Source: Ruminococcus sp. (GTDB lineage: Bacteria; Bacillota; Clostridia; Oscillospirales; Ruminococcaceae). From it: a DNA stretch of 33,336 bases. Location: assembly GCA_017526445.1 (NCBI GenBank), contig JAFXRI010000062.1, forward strand, positions 1 through 33,336. The letters are read 5' to 3'. Every line of letters starts with the position of its first letter. Within the stretch, counting starts at the first letter, position 1. Both the position numbers and the translations under genes were made by a program. Below the pieces are notes generated by a model that saw nothing but the letters and a program-made list of their open reading frames with translations, was not told the origin of the DNA and searched no databases. Of the stretch, positions 15,911 through 25,600 are shown in pieces.

Positions 15911-18262
15911 TTATTCCGTTATCAGCTCCCTGATGCTCACTTTCTTTATCCTTCGGGAGGTCAGCAGTGCGAACAGCGTTACGCTGGCTGTTATGAAGGA
16001 TCCTGCTCCGATAAAGGTCAGGGGAGTGCTGTCTGTGGTCACGCGGTTCACTCCGAAAAGGCTGAATATCAGGTTGAGCAGATCATCCGAGAACAAAGCT
16101 CCCGCAGCTGCTCCGACGATGCTGCCTGCCAGCGAGATGATAAGGAACCTTACAGCGAACTGCTTTCGGAGTCTTCGTTCAGTGAAGCCTATGGATTTGT
16201 AGATGCCCAGGTCGGTGCGTTCCTGCATAAAAGCCTTGGTGCAGACCATTATGACCGCCACGAGCGCGAACACTCCCGAAAAGGCGTAGATCATTATTCT
16301 CATAGCCCGCGCCGCCGACATAAGAGTGTCATTGTAAAGATCGTCCTCAAACCTATGGGCGGTAGCAGTAAGGAGCTCGCCGTACCTGCTGTTCAGCTCC
16401 TTGGCTATCTGATCGGCCTCTGAGGTGTCTGCGAGCACCAGGCCGAAGGAGGACAGGGAGTTGATTCCGATGCGTTTTGCCGCGTCAAGGCTCATGGCCG
16501 TGCAGTAACCTGCGTCGTTGCCTGTCTGATATATTCCCGAGACGATATAGCTTTCTTCCTGTGTCTTGCGCGATACCGTTACTCTGCTGCCGATCTCCAG
16601 ATCAAGGGCATCGGCAGCAGAGATGGTCACGAGGATCTCATTGTTGTAGAGGGGGAGCCTGCCTTTCAGCAATCCCGGGAGGAAGTTCACATCCTTCCAT
16701 ACCTCGCACATTATGTTTTCGCCGTCCACCGAGAGGTAAACTGCCGAGCCGTAGTATTTCTTCTCGATAGGGGTATATTTCTCGACGGTGCGTTCGATCT
16801 CATCTATGCGGGACAGCAGCTCCTGTGAGTCTTTGGCGCGCAGGGAGATATCGTCATAGTACATACCCATTGATTCGAGGGCCGATCTGCTGTTTATCGC
16901 CGAGGACATAACGTTCACCGTCACCGTGAAAAAGGTCAGCAGAGCCGTGATGAACAGTATGCCTATGTATTTTCCCAGGGATGAGGTGAAGGAGCGGTAG
17001 GCGATGGATGCCGTGAGTCCACGCTTGGTGATCGGTGCCGTGAGGCGGCTGCTGAAATATATGTCCTCTCTGCCGCCGGAGATAGCTCTCACAGGGGAGA
17101 TGCGGGCGAGCCTTCTTGCAGAGAAGAACACCAGCCCTGCCGACAGCAGGAATATCCCCAGCACGATCAGCGCTGTCCCGCCGAAGGCTATGCTCCTGTC
17201 GGGAAGGATGCCGGTAGTCTTCATGAATATCCCGCTCAGCGACCTTTCGAGGGGCACCGACAGTATGATGCCTGCTGCCATACCGATGATCTCGGCCAGG
17301 ATGTATCTCAGCAGTATCACCTGTGTGATCTTCCGGTTGGTGAAGCCCTGGGCTTTGAGTATGCCCAGATTCTCATAGTCCATCTCTATCTCGGTGCGAA
17401 TGCTGTGGGCAATGATTATCAGCACGATCACGAACAGCACTGCCACGAAGCCGAGCACCACATCAAGGATGATATTCATAAACAGCCCGGTGTATCTTTC
17501 CGACTGCTCATTTGTCAGCGAACCTGTCGATTTGCTGACGATGCCCGTTTCAAGGTTTAGCTGCCGGAGAAACTTGGCATCCGAAAGCCCGGAGTCTGCT
17601 TTGAATACTTTGACCTGCTTGAACAGCTTTGTGTTCGTTTCGGACTCTGCGGCTTCGACGATGCGGCAAATCTCGTCATAGTCGCTTCGGGAGATGAAGA
17701 CGTTCTTCCAGCCTATCATGGAAGAACCATGGACGGGCTCCTGTAAAAAGCCCTTTATCCTGAACTCTCTGACCGTGCCGGCGAACTCCGATCTGATGAT
17801 GTCGCCTTCCGTGCAGTCCATTTTAGAGCGCAGGCCGTAGGGAAGGTATATCTCGCCTTTGTTCAGCTCGGGGATAGTGTCCTCGAAGCTGTCGTGACCG
17901 GGGGAATAGAGCTTCAGCCCGTCCCGCATCACAAAGAAGAAATAGCTGTTTTCATCGCTGTAGCGGGGAAATACGGTCTTGCCGGTATTGACGAAGGAGT
18001 CATAGACCTCGGCTTTGTCCACGAGGCTGCTCCGGCGAACCTTGTCCAGCAGATCTTCGTCCAGGCTCCGGGCGGATATATAGATGTTGGCTGAACCCAC
18101 TTCGGCGCCGTCCTGAGCTGTTTTCAGGGCGCTCTGATAATTCTTCCTCACTCCCAGCACCGCCGCCGCTGTGGTGACGATTATGAGAGTGAGTATCATA
18201 ACGCTGATGAATGAGCCTTTTTTATATTTGATATTGGCTTTGAGAAGAATTGACAGTTCCAT
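15911..18262 (-). CDS. ABC transporter permease, FtsX/MacB type
   Basis: A 783-residue permease with two FtsX domains. The first membrane helix is at about 18-40, and an extracellular region follows to about 250. FtsX domain 1 is at about 255-395 (three helices, with the LGILKAQGFTNRKI coupling segment). Another helix at about 430-452 is followed by a second extracellular region, and FtsX domain 2 is at about 650-775 (LGIYKSIGFTERRLRKQ). Eight helices in all is the usual plan for permeases acting on lipoproteins, peptides or envelope stress rather than importing nutrients. SD GAGGTGAAGGT precedes the ATG. It is the last gene of the operon with its ATPase, a lipoprotein and a two-component system; no terminator separates it from the convergent DUF4830 gene. 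Confidence 0.92.
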   Translation of the reverse strand: MELSILLKANIKYKKGSFISVMILTLIIVTTAAAVLGVRKNYQSALKTAQDGAEVGSANIYISARSLDEDLLDKVRRSSLVDKAEVYDSFVNTGKTVFPRYSDENSYFFFVMRDGLKLYSPGHDSFEDTIPELNKGEIYLPYGLRSKMDCTEGDIIRSEFAGTVREFRIKGFLQEPVHGSSMIGWKNVFISRSDYDEICRIVEAAESETNTKLFKQVKVFKADSGLSDAKFLRQLNLETGIVSKSTGSLTNEQSERYTGLFMNIILDVVLGFVAVLFVIVLIIIAHSIRTEIEMDYENLGILKAQGFTNRKITQVILLRYILAEIIGMAAGIILSVPLERSLSGIFMKTTGILPDRSIAFGGTALIVLGIFLLSAGLVFFSARRLARISPVRAISGGREDIYFSSRLTAPITKRGLTASIAYRSFTSSLGKYIGILFITALLTFFTVTVNVMSSAINSRSALESMGMYYDDISLRAKDSQELLSRIDEIERTVEKYTPIEKKYYGSAVYLSVDGENIMCEVWKDVNFLPGLLKGRLPLYNNEILVTISAADALDLEIGSRVTVSRKTQEESYIVSGIYQTGNDAGYCTAMSLDAAKRIGINSLSSFGLVLADTSEADQIAKELNSRYGELLTATAHRFEDDLYNDTLMSAARAMRIMIYAFSGVFALVAVIMVCTKAFMQERTDLGIYKSIGFTERRLRKQFAVRFLIISLAGSIVGAAAGALFSDDLLNLIFSLFGVNRVTTDSTPLTFIGAGSFITASVTLFALLTSRRIKKVSIRELITE

Positions 18263-18271
18263 ACCTTCACC

Positions 18272-19033
18272 TCACCAGTGCAGCGACGAGAGCCAGGCGT
18301 TCACCTGAGAGATGCGGCTTTTTTCCTCTGCCTCGTCATAGGGAGGGAGATCCAACTCGCCGATGATGCTGCCGTCCTCGAGGTAGAGCAGTCTGTTGGC
18401 GCGAAGCGCCGCCCTGGGGGCGTGAGTGACCATAAGGATGCTCTGTCCGTTTCTGTTGAGCCCGGTGAGCAGCTCCAGCACGTCGCCGGAGTTCTTTTTG
18501 TTGAGAGCCCCTGTGGGCTCGTCGGCAAAGAGCAGTTCAGGCTTGTTGATGACAGCTCTTGCGATAGCGCAGCGCTGCTGTTCGCCCCCCGACACCTGTG
18601 AAGGAAGGTGAGTCTTTATATGTGAGATGTTCATTTTCTCCAGCAGTTCATCGGCTCTGGCACGGATCTCCTCAGCAGGGATGTTCTTGTTGAGATAGCC
18701 CGGCACCGCCACGTTCTCGAACAGCGTCAGGTTGCTCACAAGGTGCATCTGCTGGAACACGAAGCCCATTTTGGTATGTCTCAGCTCGGCCAGACGCTTC
18801 TCGCCGGCAGAGGCCAGATCCTCGTCCCCGAGCATAACTCTGCCGGAGGTGGCTCTGTCCATACCGCTGAGGGTATATAGTAAAGTGGATTTTCCCGAGC
18901 CGCTGGCGCCCATAACTACGGTGAAGTCGCCTTCATAGAGGTCAAGATCTATGTTCGTAAGTATATGCACCTGACCGCCGTTGTGAGCAAAGCTCTTGCA
19001 GAGGGCTTTTGCCGACAGTATCACATTTTTCAT
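18272..19033 (-). CDS. ABC transporter ATPase, MacB/LolD type
   Basis: The 253-residue ATP-binding partner of the FtsX-type permease. Walker A is GASGSGKST (42-50), the Q-loop is in FVFQQMHLVSNLTLFENV, the signature is VSGGEQQRCAIARA, and Walker B is LLFADEPTGALNKKN. The H-loop is in MVTHAPRAA. The sequence belongs to the MacB/BceA branch, which powers mechanotransmission or peptide clearance. The ATG overlaps the stop of the lipoprotein gene by four bases (ATGA), and only nine bases separate it from the permease, so all three are translated as a unit. Confidence 0.95.
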   Translation of the reverse strand: MKNVILSAKALCKSFAHNGGQVHILTNIDLDLYEGDFTVVMGASGSGKSTLLYTLSGMDRATSGRVMLGDEDLASAGEKRLAELRHTKMGFVFQQMHLVSNLTLFENVAVPGYLNKNIPAEEIRARADELLEKMNISHIKTHLPSQVSGGEQQRCAIARAVINKPELLFADEPTGALNKKNSGDVLELLTGLNRNGQSILMVTHAPRAALRANRLLYLEDGSIIGELDLPPYDEAEEKSRISQVNAWLSSLHW

Positions 19034-19434
19034 TCTGCGTCCTCCTTAAAGCTCAGTTCACCGTTGCTGCATTTGCCGTTTGTCTCTACTATTATATATA
19101 GCTCGTCGGTCTCCGGGATCGCTTCCGAGAGACTGACCTCTCCGCCGGATGAAAGTTCCGCCCACCTGGTCTTGCCTTCGCCGCAGTCGTAGTACACGGT
19201 GAGATCTCCCTGCTCCAGACTGCCGCTGCAGGTGAGCCTGCCGGCCCTGCCCTCAGGGCTCAGCTTGTAGGATATTGTGCCGTCGAAGGAATAGAAGCTC
19301 ATATCGGCCGAGTCAGAAGAGTTTGAATGTACGAATCCCACGGCGTAGTAGCCGGAGGGATATTTCCCGCAGCCGGTAAGGCCGCAGACTGCCAGCAGCG
19401 CGGCAGCAGCGGGGACAAAGAGTTTTTTCAGCAT
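19030..19434 (-). CDS. Small lipoprotein of the ABC operon
   Basis: A 134-residue lipoprotein (signal MLKKLFVPAAAALLAVCG then LTGC, Cys22). The mature part is short, rich in Tyr, Ser and Gly, and looks like a small beta-sandwich; I do not recognise the family. The start is set at 19434, where AGAGGAGA lies seven bases upstream; an ATG six codons earlier has no SD. Its place between kinase and ATPase, overlapping the ATPase, suggests an outside sensor, substrate or accessory of the transporter. That role is inferred from position only. Confidence 0.82.
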   Translation of the reverse strand: MLKKLFVPAAAALLAVCGLTGCGKYPSGYYAVGFVHSNSSDSADMSFYSFDGTISYKLSPEGRAGRLTCSGSLEQGDLTVYYDCGEGKTRWAELSSGGEVSLSEAIPETDELYIIVETNGKCSNGELSFKEDAE

Positions 19435-19481
19435 TATGCGGTCTCCTCTCATTTTGTTCTTCTGTAAAAAGGATACCGCAT

Positions 19482-19494
19482 TTCTTATTAAGAA
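19482..19494. promoter_or_regulatory. Small palindrome between kinase and lipoprotein genes
   Basis: TTCTTATTAAGAA is symmetric around its central base. It sits in the 72-base gap between the histidine kinase and lipoprotein genes, and is a possible regulator site for the transporter genes. No clear promoter hexamers accompany it. Confidence 0.3.
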
Positions 19495-19506
19495 GTAATT
19501 AAGACA

Positions 19507-20649
19507 TCATGTTTTTCTCAAAGCCATCCTTACCGTCACTTCCAGCCCGCCTTCAGGCAGATTGCGCAGGCTGACGCTGCCGCCGTGCTTCTCGGCTATA
19601 TATTTTACGATATAAAGGCCCAGTCCCGAGCCCTGCTCATTGCCGCAGTTGTGTCCGCGGTAGAATTTTCCGAAGATGAAGGGTATATCCTCGTCGGGTA
19701 TGCCAGGCCCCCTGTCGCTGACTGTCAGCACAGCTTCGTCTCCGTCTTTTGCCAGCGCGGCGGTGATCTTTGTGCCTGCGTATTTGCGGGAGTTGTTTAC
19801 AAGGTTTTCCAGAAGCTGCGTGATGCGCTTTTTGTCTGCCGTGACGGGGAGCGGTTCGCCAGCTCCGACAAAGCGTATGTCGCCCCGCTCGGCAGAAAGC
19901 TCCTCCAGAGTGTCTGATATGAACTCGCCCAGCTCAAAGTCCTCTCCCGCCACCGAGAGCTTGTCAAGACTTGACAGCGAGTGCAGGAACAGATCGTTGG
20001 TGAGTCTTGCCACTTCGTCGCACTTGCGGGTGATGACGGAAAGGTATCTTGCACGCTTTTCGGGGGTGGTGTCCATATTGGCCTCCAGCCCCTCGGCGTA
20101 TGCCCGCAGGGAGGCTATTGGAGTCTTTATGTCATGGGAAAGGGTGGCGATGACCGTCTTGTTGTTCTCTATGGCTTCACGCTCACAGGCGCGGGATTTG
20201 GTGATCTCCCGGCGCATACTGTCAAAGGCCCAGGTGAAGGTGCCGAAATAGTTGGCCCTGTCATATTCGAGCGATACATCAAAGTTGCCCATTGCGATCT
20301 CTCCGGCGAAGCCTTTGAGCTTGTCGAAGGGGCGCAGCACTGAGAAATACACATAGGCAAGGACTCCGCCCATGAACAGAAGCGACACCCCTGAGATCAC
20401 AAGGACCTCTGTTCCGATGTTCTTCTCTGAGCTCCCCGAGCGGAGAGCCGCGGCCAGTTCTTCAGCCTTTTCTTCGGCCTTTTCGGTCTCGCCCGACTTG
20501 TAAAGCTGTTCTATCTCGTTCAGGGCGACGATCTGCTCCCCGCTTTTGTCTGAACTGTCGGAGCCCTTCAGCACCGACGAGAGCAGCACAGCTGTGCAGA
20601 CAAGCAGCAGCGCAAAGGCAGCGGCTGCGGTCAGCAGCTTCTTTTTCAT
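19507..20649 (-). CDS. Sensor histidine kinase
   Basis: A 380-residue membrane kinase. Membrane segments lie at about 5-27 and 79-103 with a short, charged outside loop of about 50 residues between them. A HAMP linker (about 104-155) follows, then the dimerisation domain with phospho-acceptor His172 (LSHDIKTPIASLRAYAEGL), then the ATPase domain with the N-box NLVNNSRKY (283-290), DRGPGIPD and GSGLGLYIVKYIAEKHGG. All catalytic motifs are present. I start at 20649: the ATG overlaps the regulator stop (ATGA) and has GGAGG seven bases upstream; the frame extends further upstream without an SD. It pairs with the regulator before it and probably controls the ABC genes after it. Confidence 0.95.
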   Translation of the reverse strand: MKKKLLTAAAAFALLLVCTAVLLSSVLKGSDSSDKSGEQIVALNEIEQLYKSGETEKAEEKAEELAAALRSGSSEKNIGTEVLVISGVSLLFMGGVLAYVYFSVLRPFDKLKGFAGEIAMGNFDVSLEYDRANYFGTFTWAFDSMRREITKSRACEREAIENNKTVIATLSHDIKTPIASLRAYAEGLEANMDTTPEKRARYLSVITRKCDEVARLTNDLFLHSLSSLDKLSVAGEDFELGEFISDTLEELSAERGDIRFVGAGEPLPVTADKKRITQLLENLVNNSRKYAGTKITAALAKDGDEAVLTVSDRGPGIPDEDIPFIFGKFYRGHNCGNEQGSGLGLYIVKYIAEKHGGSVSLRNLPEGGLEVTVRMALRKT

Positions 20650-21332
20650 TCGCTCACCTCCAGCATATATCCCACCTTGAATACTGTCTTTATAAAGACG
20701 GGCCGGGCGGGATCGTCCTCCAGCTTCTCCCTCAGCCAGCGTATATGAACGGTGAGCGTAGAGGGCTCCACCGACGAGAAGGCTCCCCACACCTCCGAGA
20801 GCAGCCTGTCCTTTTCGACGGCAGTGTTCTTATGCTCGCAGAGGTAAGACAGCAGGTCGAACTCTCTTAGCGACAGCGAAACGGGGCTGCCGTTTTTTGT
20901 GACCGTCCTGGCGGTGAGATCGACCTTCACGTTCCCAAAGGACAGTATGCGCGATTCCTTCGTGAACCCGTAGCTCCGCCGCATAAGAGCATTCACGCGG
21001 GAGAGCAGCTCCTTCATCGTATAGGGCTTGGGGAGATAGTCGTCGCCTCCCAGGTCAAAGCCAGTGATCCTGTCGTCCTCGCTGGTACGTGCGCTGGCGA
21101 AGATCACCGGAACTGTGGAAACTCTTCTCAGCTCGCGGCACAGCTCAAAGCCTGTGGAGTCCGGCAGGTTTATATCGAGGAGTATCAGGCTGAACCTTTT
21201 TTTCTCCAGCAGATCAAAGGCCCTGCCGGCGCTTTCCGCACACACGGCGGTATAGCCGTGCTCTTCCAGCATCTCCGAGATTATGAAAGACAGATCGGTG
21301 TCGTCATCTATGATAAGTATATCTCTGCTCAT
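20646..21332 (-). CDS. OmpR-family response regulator
   Basis: A 228-residue regulator. The receiver domain (1-120) has the acidic pocket Asp10/Asp11, phospho-acceptor Asp53 (LILLDINLPDS), Ser80 and Lys102 (DDYLPKPY). The winged-helix DNA-binding domain (about 130-228) contains LTAREFDLL-like SLREFDLLSYLCEHKN and VDVHIRWLREKLE-like LTVHIRWLREKLEDD. SD AAAGGAG lies nine bases before the ATG. It is the first gene of the operon with the kinase, lipoprotein and ABC transporter, so its likely targets include its own operon. Confidence 0.96.
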   Translation of the reverse strand: MSRDILIIDDDTDLSFIISEMLEEHGYTAVCAESAGRAFDLLEKKRFSLILLDINLPDSTGFELCRELRRVSTVPVIFASARTSEDDRITGFDLGGDDYLPKPYTMKELLSRVNALMRRSYGFTKESRILSFGNVKVDLTARTVTKNGSPVSLSLREFDLLSYLCEHKNTAVEKDRLLSEVWGAFSSVEPSTLTVHIRWLREKLEDDPARPVFIKTVFKVGYMLEVSE

Positions 21333-21360
21333 AAGAAAATCTCCTTTTCAGCGCATTGAT

Positions 21361-21397
21361 AAAAGGCCGCCGCAGGCTGGTTCCATCCAAAGCCTGC
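21361..21397 (-). terminator. Possible weak terminator or attenuator
   Basis: On the minus strand GCAGGCT pairs with AGCCTGC (7 bp, 12-base loop), followed by GGCGGCC and then TTTT. The T-run is short and displaced, so read-through from the STAS-kinase gene into the regulator operon is likely. Confidence 0.4.
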
Positions 21398-21423
21398 TTG
21401 CAGCCTCTGATCTTTTCAGTGTT

Positions 21424-22602
21424 TCAGGGAACTGGTCCTGCCTTGTCCATACGTTCAAGCAGCATTGACATTACCGTTTTGGCGAATTCGCTGCGCTTGT
21501 CCTCCCGGACGAAGTTCGAGAATGCCGTACCCGCAAGGCTTCTTATCATCGAGTAGCATCCAAGGGACTCCTCGATGCGTCTGAGCTCATACGTGTCGTC
21601 GGTGCCGAAGTAGTCCCTCTCGAATATATCCCAGACTTTTTCCACCTTGTCAAGACTCATCCCCGTGTATTTCACGGCGGCGTCAGCGCTCTTCACAGAG
21701 ATAAGCTTCATTATGTGGAACATCCCCGCAAGATCGACTATCGGGTGTCCCAGCGAGGCATCCCCCATATCTATCAGTATAAGCTCTCCATCCGAGACCA
21801 TTATGTTCCCGGGGTGAAAATCGCCGTGGATGAAGGTGTTCCTTTCGGGTATGGCGTTTATGAAGGCATAGACCTTCTCCATATCTTCCATACGGTAGTA
21901 CCCGCTGCGCGCACCGATATTTGCCCAGTGCCTGAGAGAAAGGCGTGCGTCCGGCAGGCTGCCCGGTTCAAATTCGGTTGAGTGGAGCTTTTTCAGCAGG
22001 GCTGACATTTTCAGCGCATACTCCTCCAGCATTCCGGGCTCGGCGGTGATGACCTGTCCCAGTGTCTTCGCGTTGATGAGCTCATAGACCATTCCCGTCT
22101 CGCTCCCCACCCTGACAATGTCATAGGGTATCGCCGAGGGTATGCCGCGGAGGAAGGCTGTTCTTGCCGAATCGTGCTCCCTTTCGATCTTCTCGGGGGG
22201 ATTGGTATGGCGGTCGTAGATCTTGACTATGCACTCGTCGTTGAGCCTGTACACCCTGCCGTTTGCTCCGGAACCGATGAGCTGTGATTCATCTACTGCC
22301 AGCTCACGCTTCTTTTTGCTTATCCGGAACAGAGTTGTGAAACCTGTCATATCGAAGATCTCATATACCTGCGCAGAGACATTGATTATCGCCATTTCTC
22401 CCAGGTCACGTCTCAGCTTCATCAGGACTCTCAGCCCCGAGCTGGAAATGTACTCCAGCCCTTCCGCATCAATGATCATTTCGCCCCCCGCATTGGCCTT
22501 GTGTATCCTGTCCATTTCGGAGGCGAATTCAGGGGCGTTGTTGGTATCTATCCTTCCTCTCAGATAGACGCATACTTTCCCTCCGCTGACGGTATATCTC
22601 AT
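21424..22602 (-). CDS. STAS domain fused to an aminoglycoside-phosphotransferase-like kinase
   Basis: A 392-residue fusion. Residues 1-100 form a STAS (anti-anti-sigma-like) domain with GRIDTNNAPEF and EYISSSGLRVLMKL; Ser54 aligns with the phosphorylated Ser of SpoIIAA. Residues of about 105-370 are an APH/choline-kinase-like domain with a glycine-rich loop (IGSGANGRVYRL), an invariant-Lys candidate in CIVKIYD, the catalytic loop IHGDFHPGN (Asp261) and metal site LIDMGDAS (Asp278). The kinase motifs look intact. It resembles a family I recall as a paralogous set in Fibrobacter succinogenes (TIGR02172). It is unlikely to be a drug-resistance gene. SD AAAGGAG overlaps the stop of the upstream EAL gene (gap 13 bases), so it is part of the same signalling operon. 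One guess is that it phosphorylates its own or another STAS domain. Confidence 0.88.
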   Translation of the reverse strand: MRYTVSGGKVCVYLRGRIDTNNAPEFASEMDRIHKANAGGEMIIDAEGLEYISSSGLRVLMKLRRDLGEMAIINVSAQVYEIFDMTGFTTLFRISKKKRELAVDESQLIGSGANGRVYRLNDECIVKIYDRHTNPPEKIEREHDSARTAFLRGIPSAIPYDIVRVGSETGMVYELINAKTLGQVITAEPGMLEEYALKMSALLKKLHSTEFEPGSLPDARLSLRHWANIGARSGYYRMEDMEKVYAFINAIPERNTFIHGDFHPGNIMVSDGELILIDMGDASLGHPIVDLAGMFHIMKLISVKSADAAVKYTGMSLDKVEKVWDIFERDYFGTDDTYELRRIEESLGCYSMIRSLAGTAFSNFVREDKRSEFAKTVMSMLLERMDKAGPVP

Positions 22603-22615
22603 AGTGTTTGCTCCT

Positions 22616-25600
22616 TTATCTTTCTATCGGCTTGCCGTTGAGGGAGAATCTCTTGTGGCAGCTGATGATCTTCAGGTTGTCCTCGGGGATGAGCACATCT
22701 CTGTCCAGCTTGGTATTGACCAGCCACTTTACATCTGAATTGCATATCACTGCCTGGCCGTTCCTATTGAATCCGCCTATCGCTATGGCCTTCTCGCCGG
22801 AAGTGTCGATCCGCATCGAGCACGAACGCGCCTCGATGAGAGTGCGTCCGTCCATAGAGCCTATGCCGGTGGTGAGGTCGGCGCTCAGCGCCACGACGGG
22901 GCTGGCTTCCGAGAAGGAGGTCACCGACATACCGCTGCCGATGGTGCCTATGCCTGCTACCTGGTGTCCGCTGCCGTAGAGCATAAGGGCGCTCTTTTCC
23001 ACAGAGACTCTTGCATCGCCGCTTAATGAGCCTGCCCCCACTCCTGCAGAGGATGTATATTCCAGTGAAACGTTGCAGTCACGCATCTCGATATCGGCGC
23101 TGCCGGAGAGTGCGCCGATGCATACTGATTCGTTGCCGGAGGACTCAAGTATATACTGTCCGGCGTTCATCCTTATCTTTCCGCCCAGTCCCGAGCCGAT
23201 ACAGCAGCCGGTCACGCCCCTGCCCAGTATCTCTATCAGGCCGCTCTGTTCAAAAGTGAGATCGCCGTGTTCGTTCTCAGGATCCTCGCCTATGCCGAAG
23301 TAGGAATGAGATATGAGCTGTATTGCGATATTGCCGTCTCCCTCAAAGGTCAGGCGGGAGCTTTTGGGAACTCTCACGCCCGAGCCGTGGAGGATATTCT
23401 CTCCCCCGATGACGAGGGTGACGTCTGCGTTTTCACCTATATCTATGCAGGCCTTCCCCTTGGGGTAGGCAAAATAGACGTTCTCCAGAGTGATCCTGCC
23501 GGTATATCCCGGTTCGATGCTCATATGCACCTGAGTCTTCGTGCCGGGCGTGCCGATAACGGCGATGTCCTTGTACACCATTGCTCCCTTGCCGACAATG
23601 ATCTCTGTTATGCCGTCCTTGACCAGTGCGGGCAGCGAGATCCTGTTGGTCTTGCCGGCGATGTACTGCTGCCTTGCGGCGCCGTTCAACAGCTCCTGAT
23701 GGCAGGCTTTTATCTCATCGCGTATATCGGGATCTATCTCCTTGACGAAGCCGGGAGCAGGTCTTCCGGTGTAGTAGCCCTGTATAAGGTCCGCCCCGAG
23801 CCGGATGACTGTTTTCAGCTCATCATATGTCTCGACGCCCTCAGCCAGAGCCATAATGCTGTTGTCGTGACAGAAGTTTATTATCTCCTTGACGAAGTGC
23901 TGCTTCTGGGGCTTGTCCTGTATTTCAGCGAGCAGCGCCCTGTCTATTTTAACATAGTTGGGCATATACCTCAGCAGATTGTTTACATTGGAATAGCCTG
24001 TGCCGTAATCATCGACGGCTATCTCAAGACCGAGGTCCTTGAATATATCCTTCAGTCTTGCAAGATCCTTGTCGTCCAGTTCGGAATTCTCGGTAAGCTC
24101 GATGACCACCTTGTCGGAAAGTCTTCTCAGGAGCTCTTCGATCATAACGAAGTCCTGACCGTACACCCGCACTCCGGGTATGCTGTTTATAAAGATCTTT
24201 GCCTTGCCCAGCTTCTCTTTATTGAGATCCACAAGGCCAAGCACGTTGAGGAAGGTGGCCTTTTCCACATCCACGAGCCTGCTCTGCATATCGCTGTATT
24301 TTATTATTGAAAGCGGAGGGATCTTCCTGTCCGCAGCCGAGCGCATCAGCGCTTCGTAGGAGTATATCCCTCCGTCCACCGTGTTGACGATGGGCTGGAA
24401 GTGATATGTCAGCAGGTTCTCGTCCAGTATTTTCCCCACAAGATTGTAGTCTTTCTTCTCCTCGTTCGTGAGGCTGTCGTAGGCGATGCCTGCCGCAGCG
24501 AACTTGCCGGCCTTCAGCTTGTCCAGCAGCTCGCGAGTCCTGTTTAGGGCAAGATGTCTTCTCAGGCTCTCAAGTCCGCGGGAGACCAGCCCCAGCCATT
24601 TCATGCAGGGATCGCCATAGCTTCTCGGCACGCTGCCGTAGCTCACGGCCGCATATCCGAAGCACTGATCTTCACAGAACACTGGCAGGAAGAAATACGC
24701 CGAGGGCTCATCCGATCTGGCGAACAGATCCGGGAGCAGCTGCTCTCTGTCAAAGAGCATATCGGTGCTGACGAGACCGTCCTTGCTGTCCTCGTTATAC
24801 TTTACCGCACAGATCATCCTGTCGGAATAGCCGTTGTTGAAGACTGTCGTATCCGGGTCCTTGTCCATATATCTCCAGGGAGAGCAAAGGCAGAGGCAGA
24901 AGCTCTTGGCTCCCTTTATCTGATAGGCATATGAATATATCAGACCGAGATATTCCAGAAGGTCGGTCTGAGCCATGATATCCTCTGCCATAGTGTTGTT
25001 CACCGAGTTGAAGCCTTCCTCCGAGAGCTCGGTATCCCACTCTTTTCTTTTGCATGAAAAATCCGGCATATCCGCTCCGCTGCATCCGCAGCTCTCCCCT
25101 ACGATCAGATGCGGCTTGACATCAAAGGGGGGAGTTTCCCTGCCCTGCATCGAATCGTTTATCCACCCGGCGGCATAGCTGCCGAATTCCTCTGCCGGTA
25201 TCACCGAGGAGGTTATGGACTTTGGAGAAGTCTGCCCCTCGTAGGTGGAGTCGTAGCTGACGATGCGTATATCTTCGGGTATGCGCAGGCCGTTTTCGGT
25301 CAGAGCCTTTCCGAGACCGATAGCCATAGCGTCGTTGGCGCACACCACAGCATCCGGCAGAGGCTCCTTATCCATCAGCAGATCGGCGCATAGCTCACCG
25401 CTCTGATACCAGAAGTCACCGTATATCACCCTGTCCTCCGAGAAGGGTATTCCGTGCTGCTCCAGAGCATCACAGTATGCCTGCATCCTCTGCTGTGAGT
25501 GTTTGTGCCATCTCTTTCCCGAGAGAAACGCTATATCCCTGCATCCGTGTACCTCGATAAGGTGCGATACCAGTTCCACCACAGCGGAGTAACCGTCGGT

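Noticed and set aside
21424..22602. Aminoglycoside resistance gene
   Set aside because: The APH-like kinase is fused to a STAS domain and sits in a signalling operon; the fold alone does not imply drug modification.
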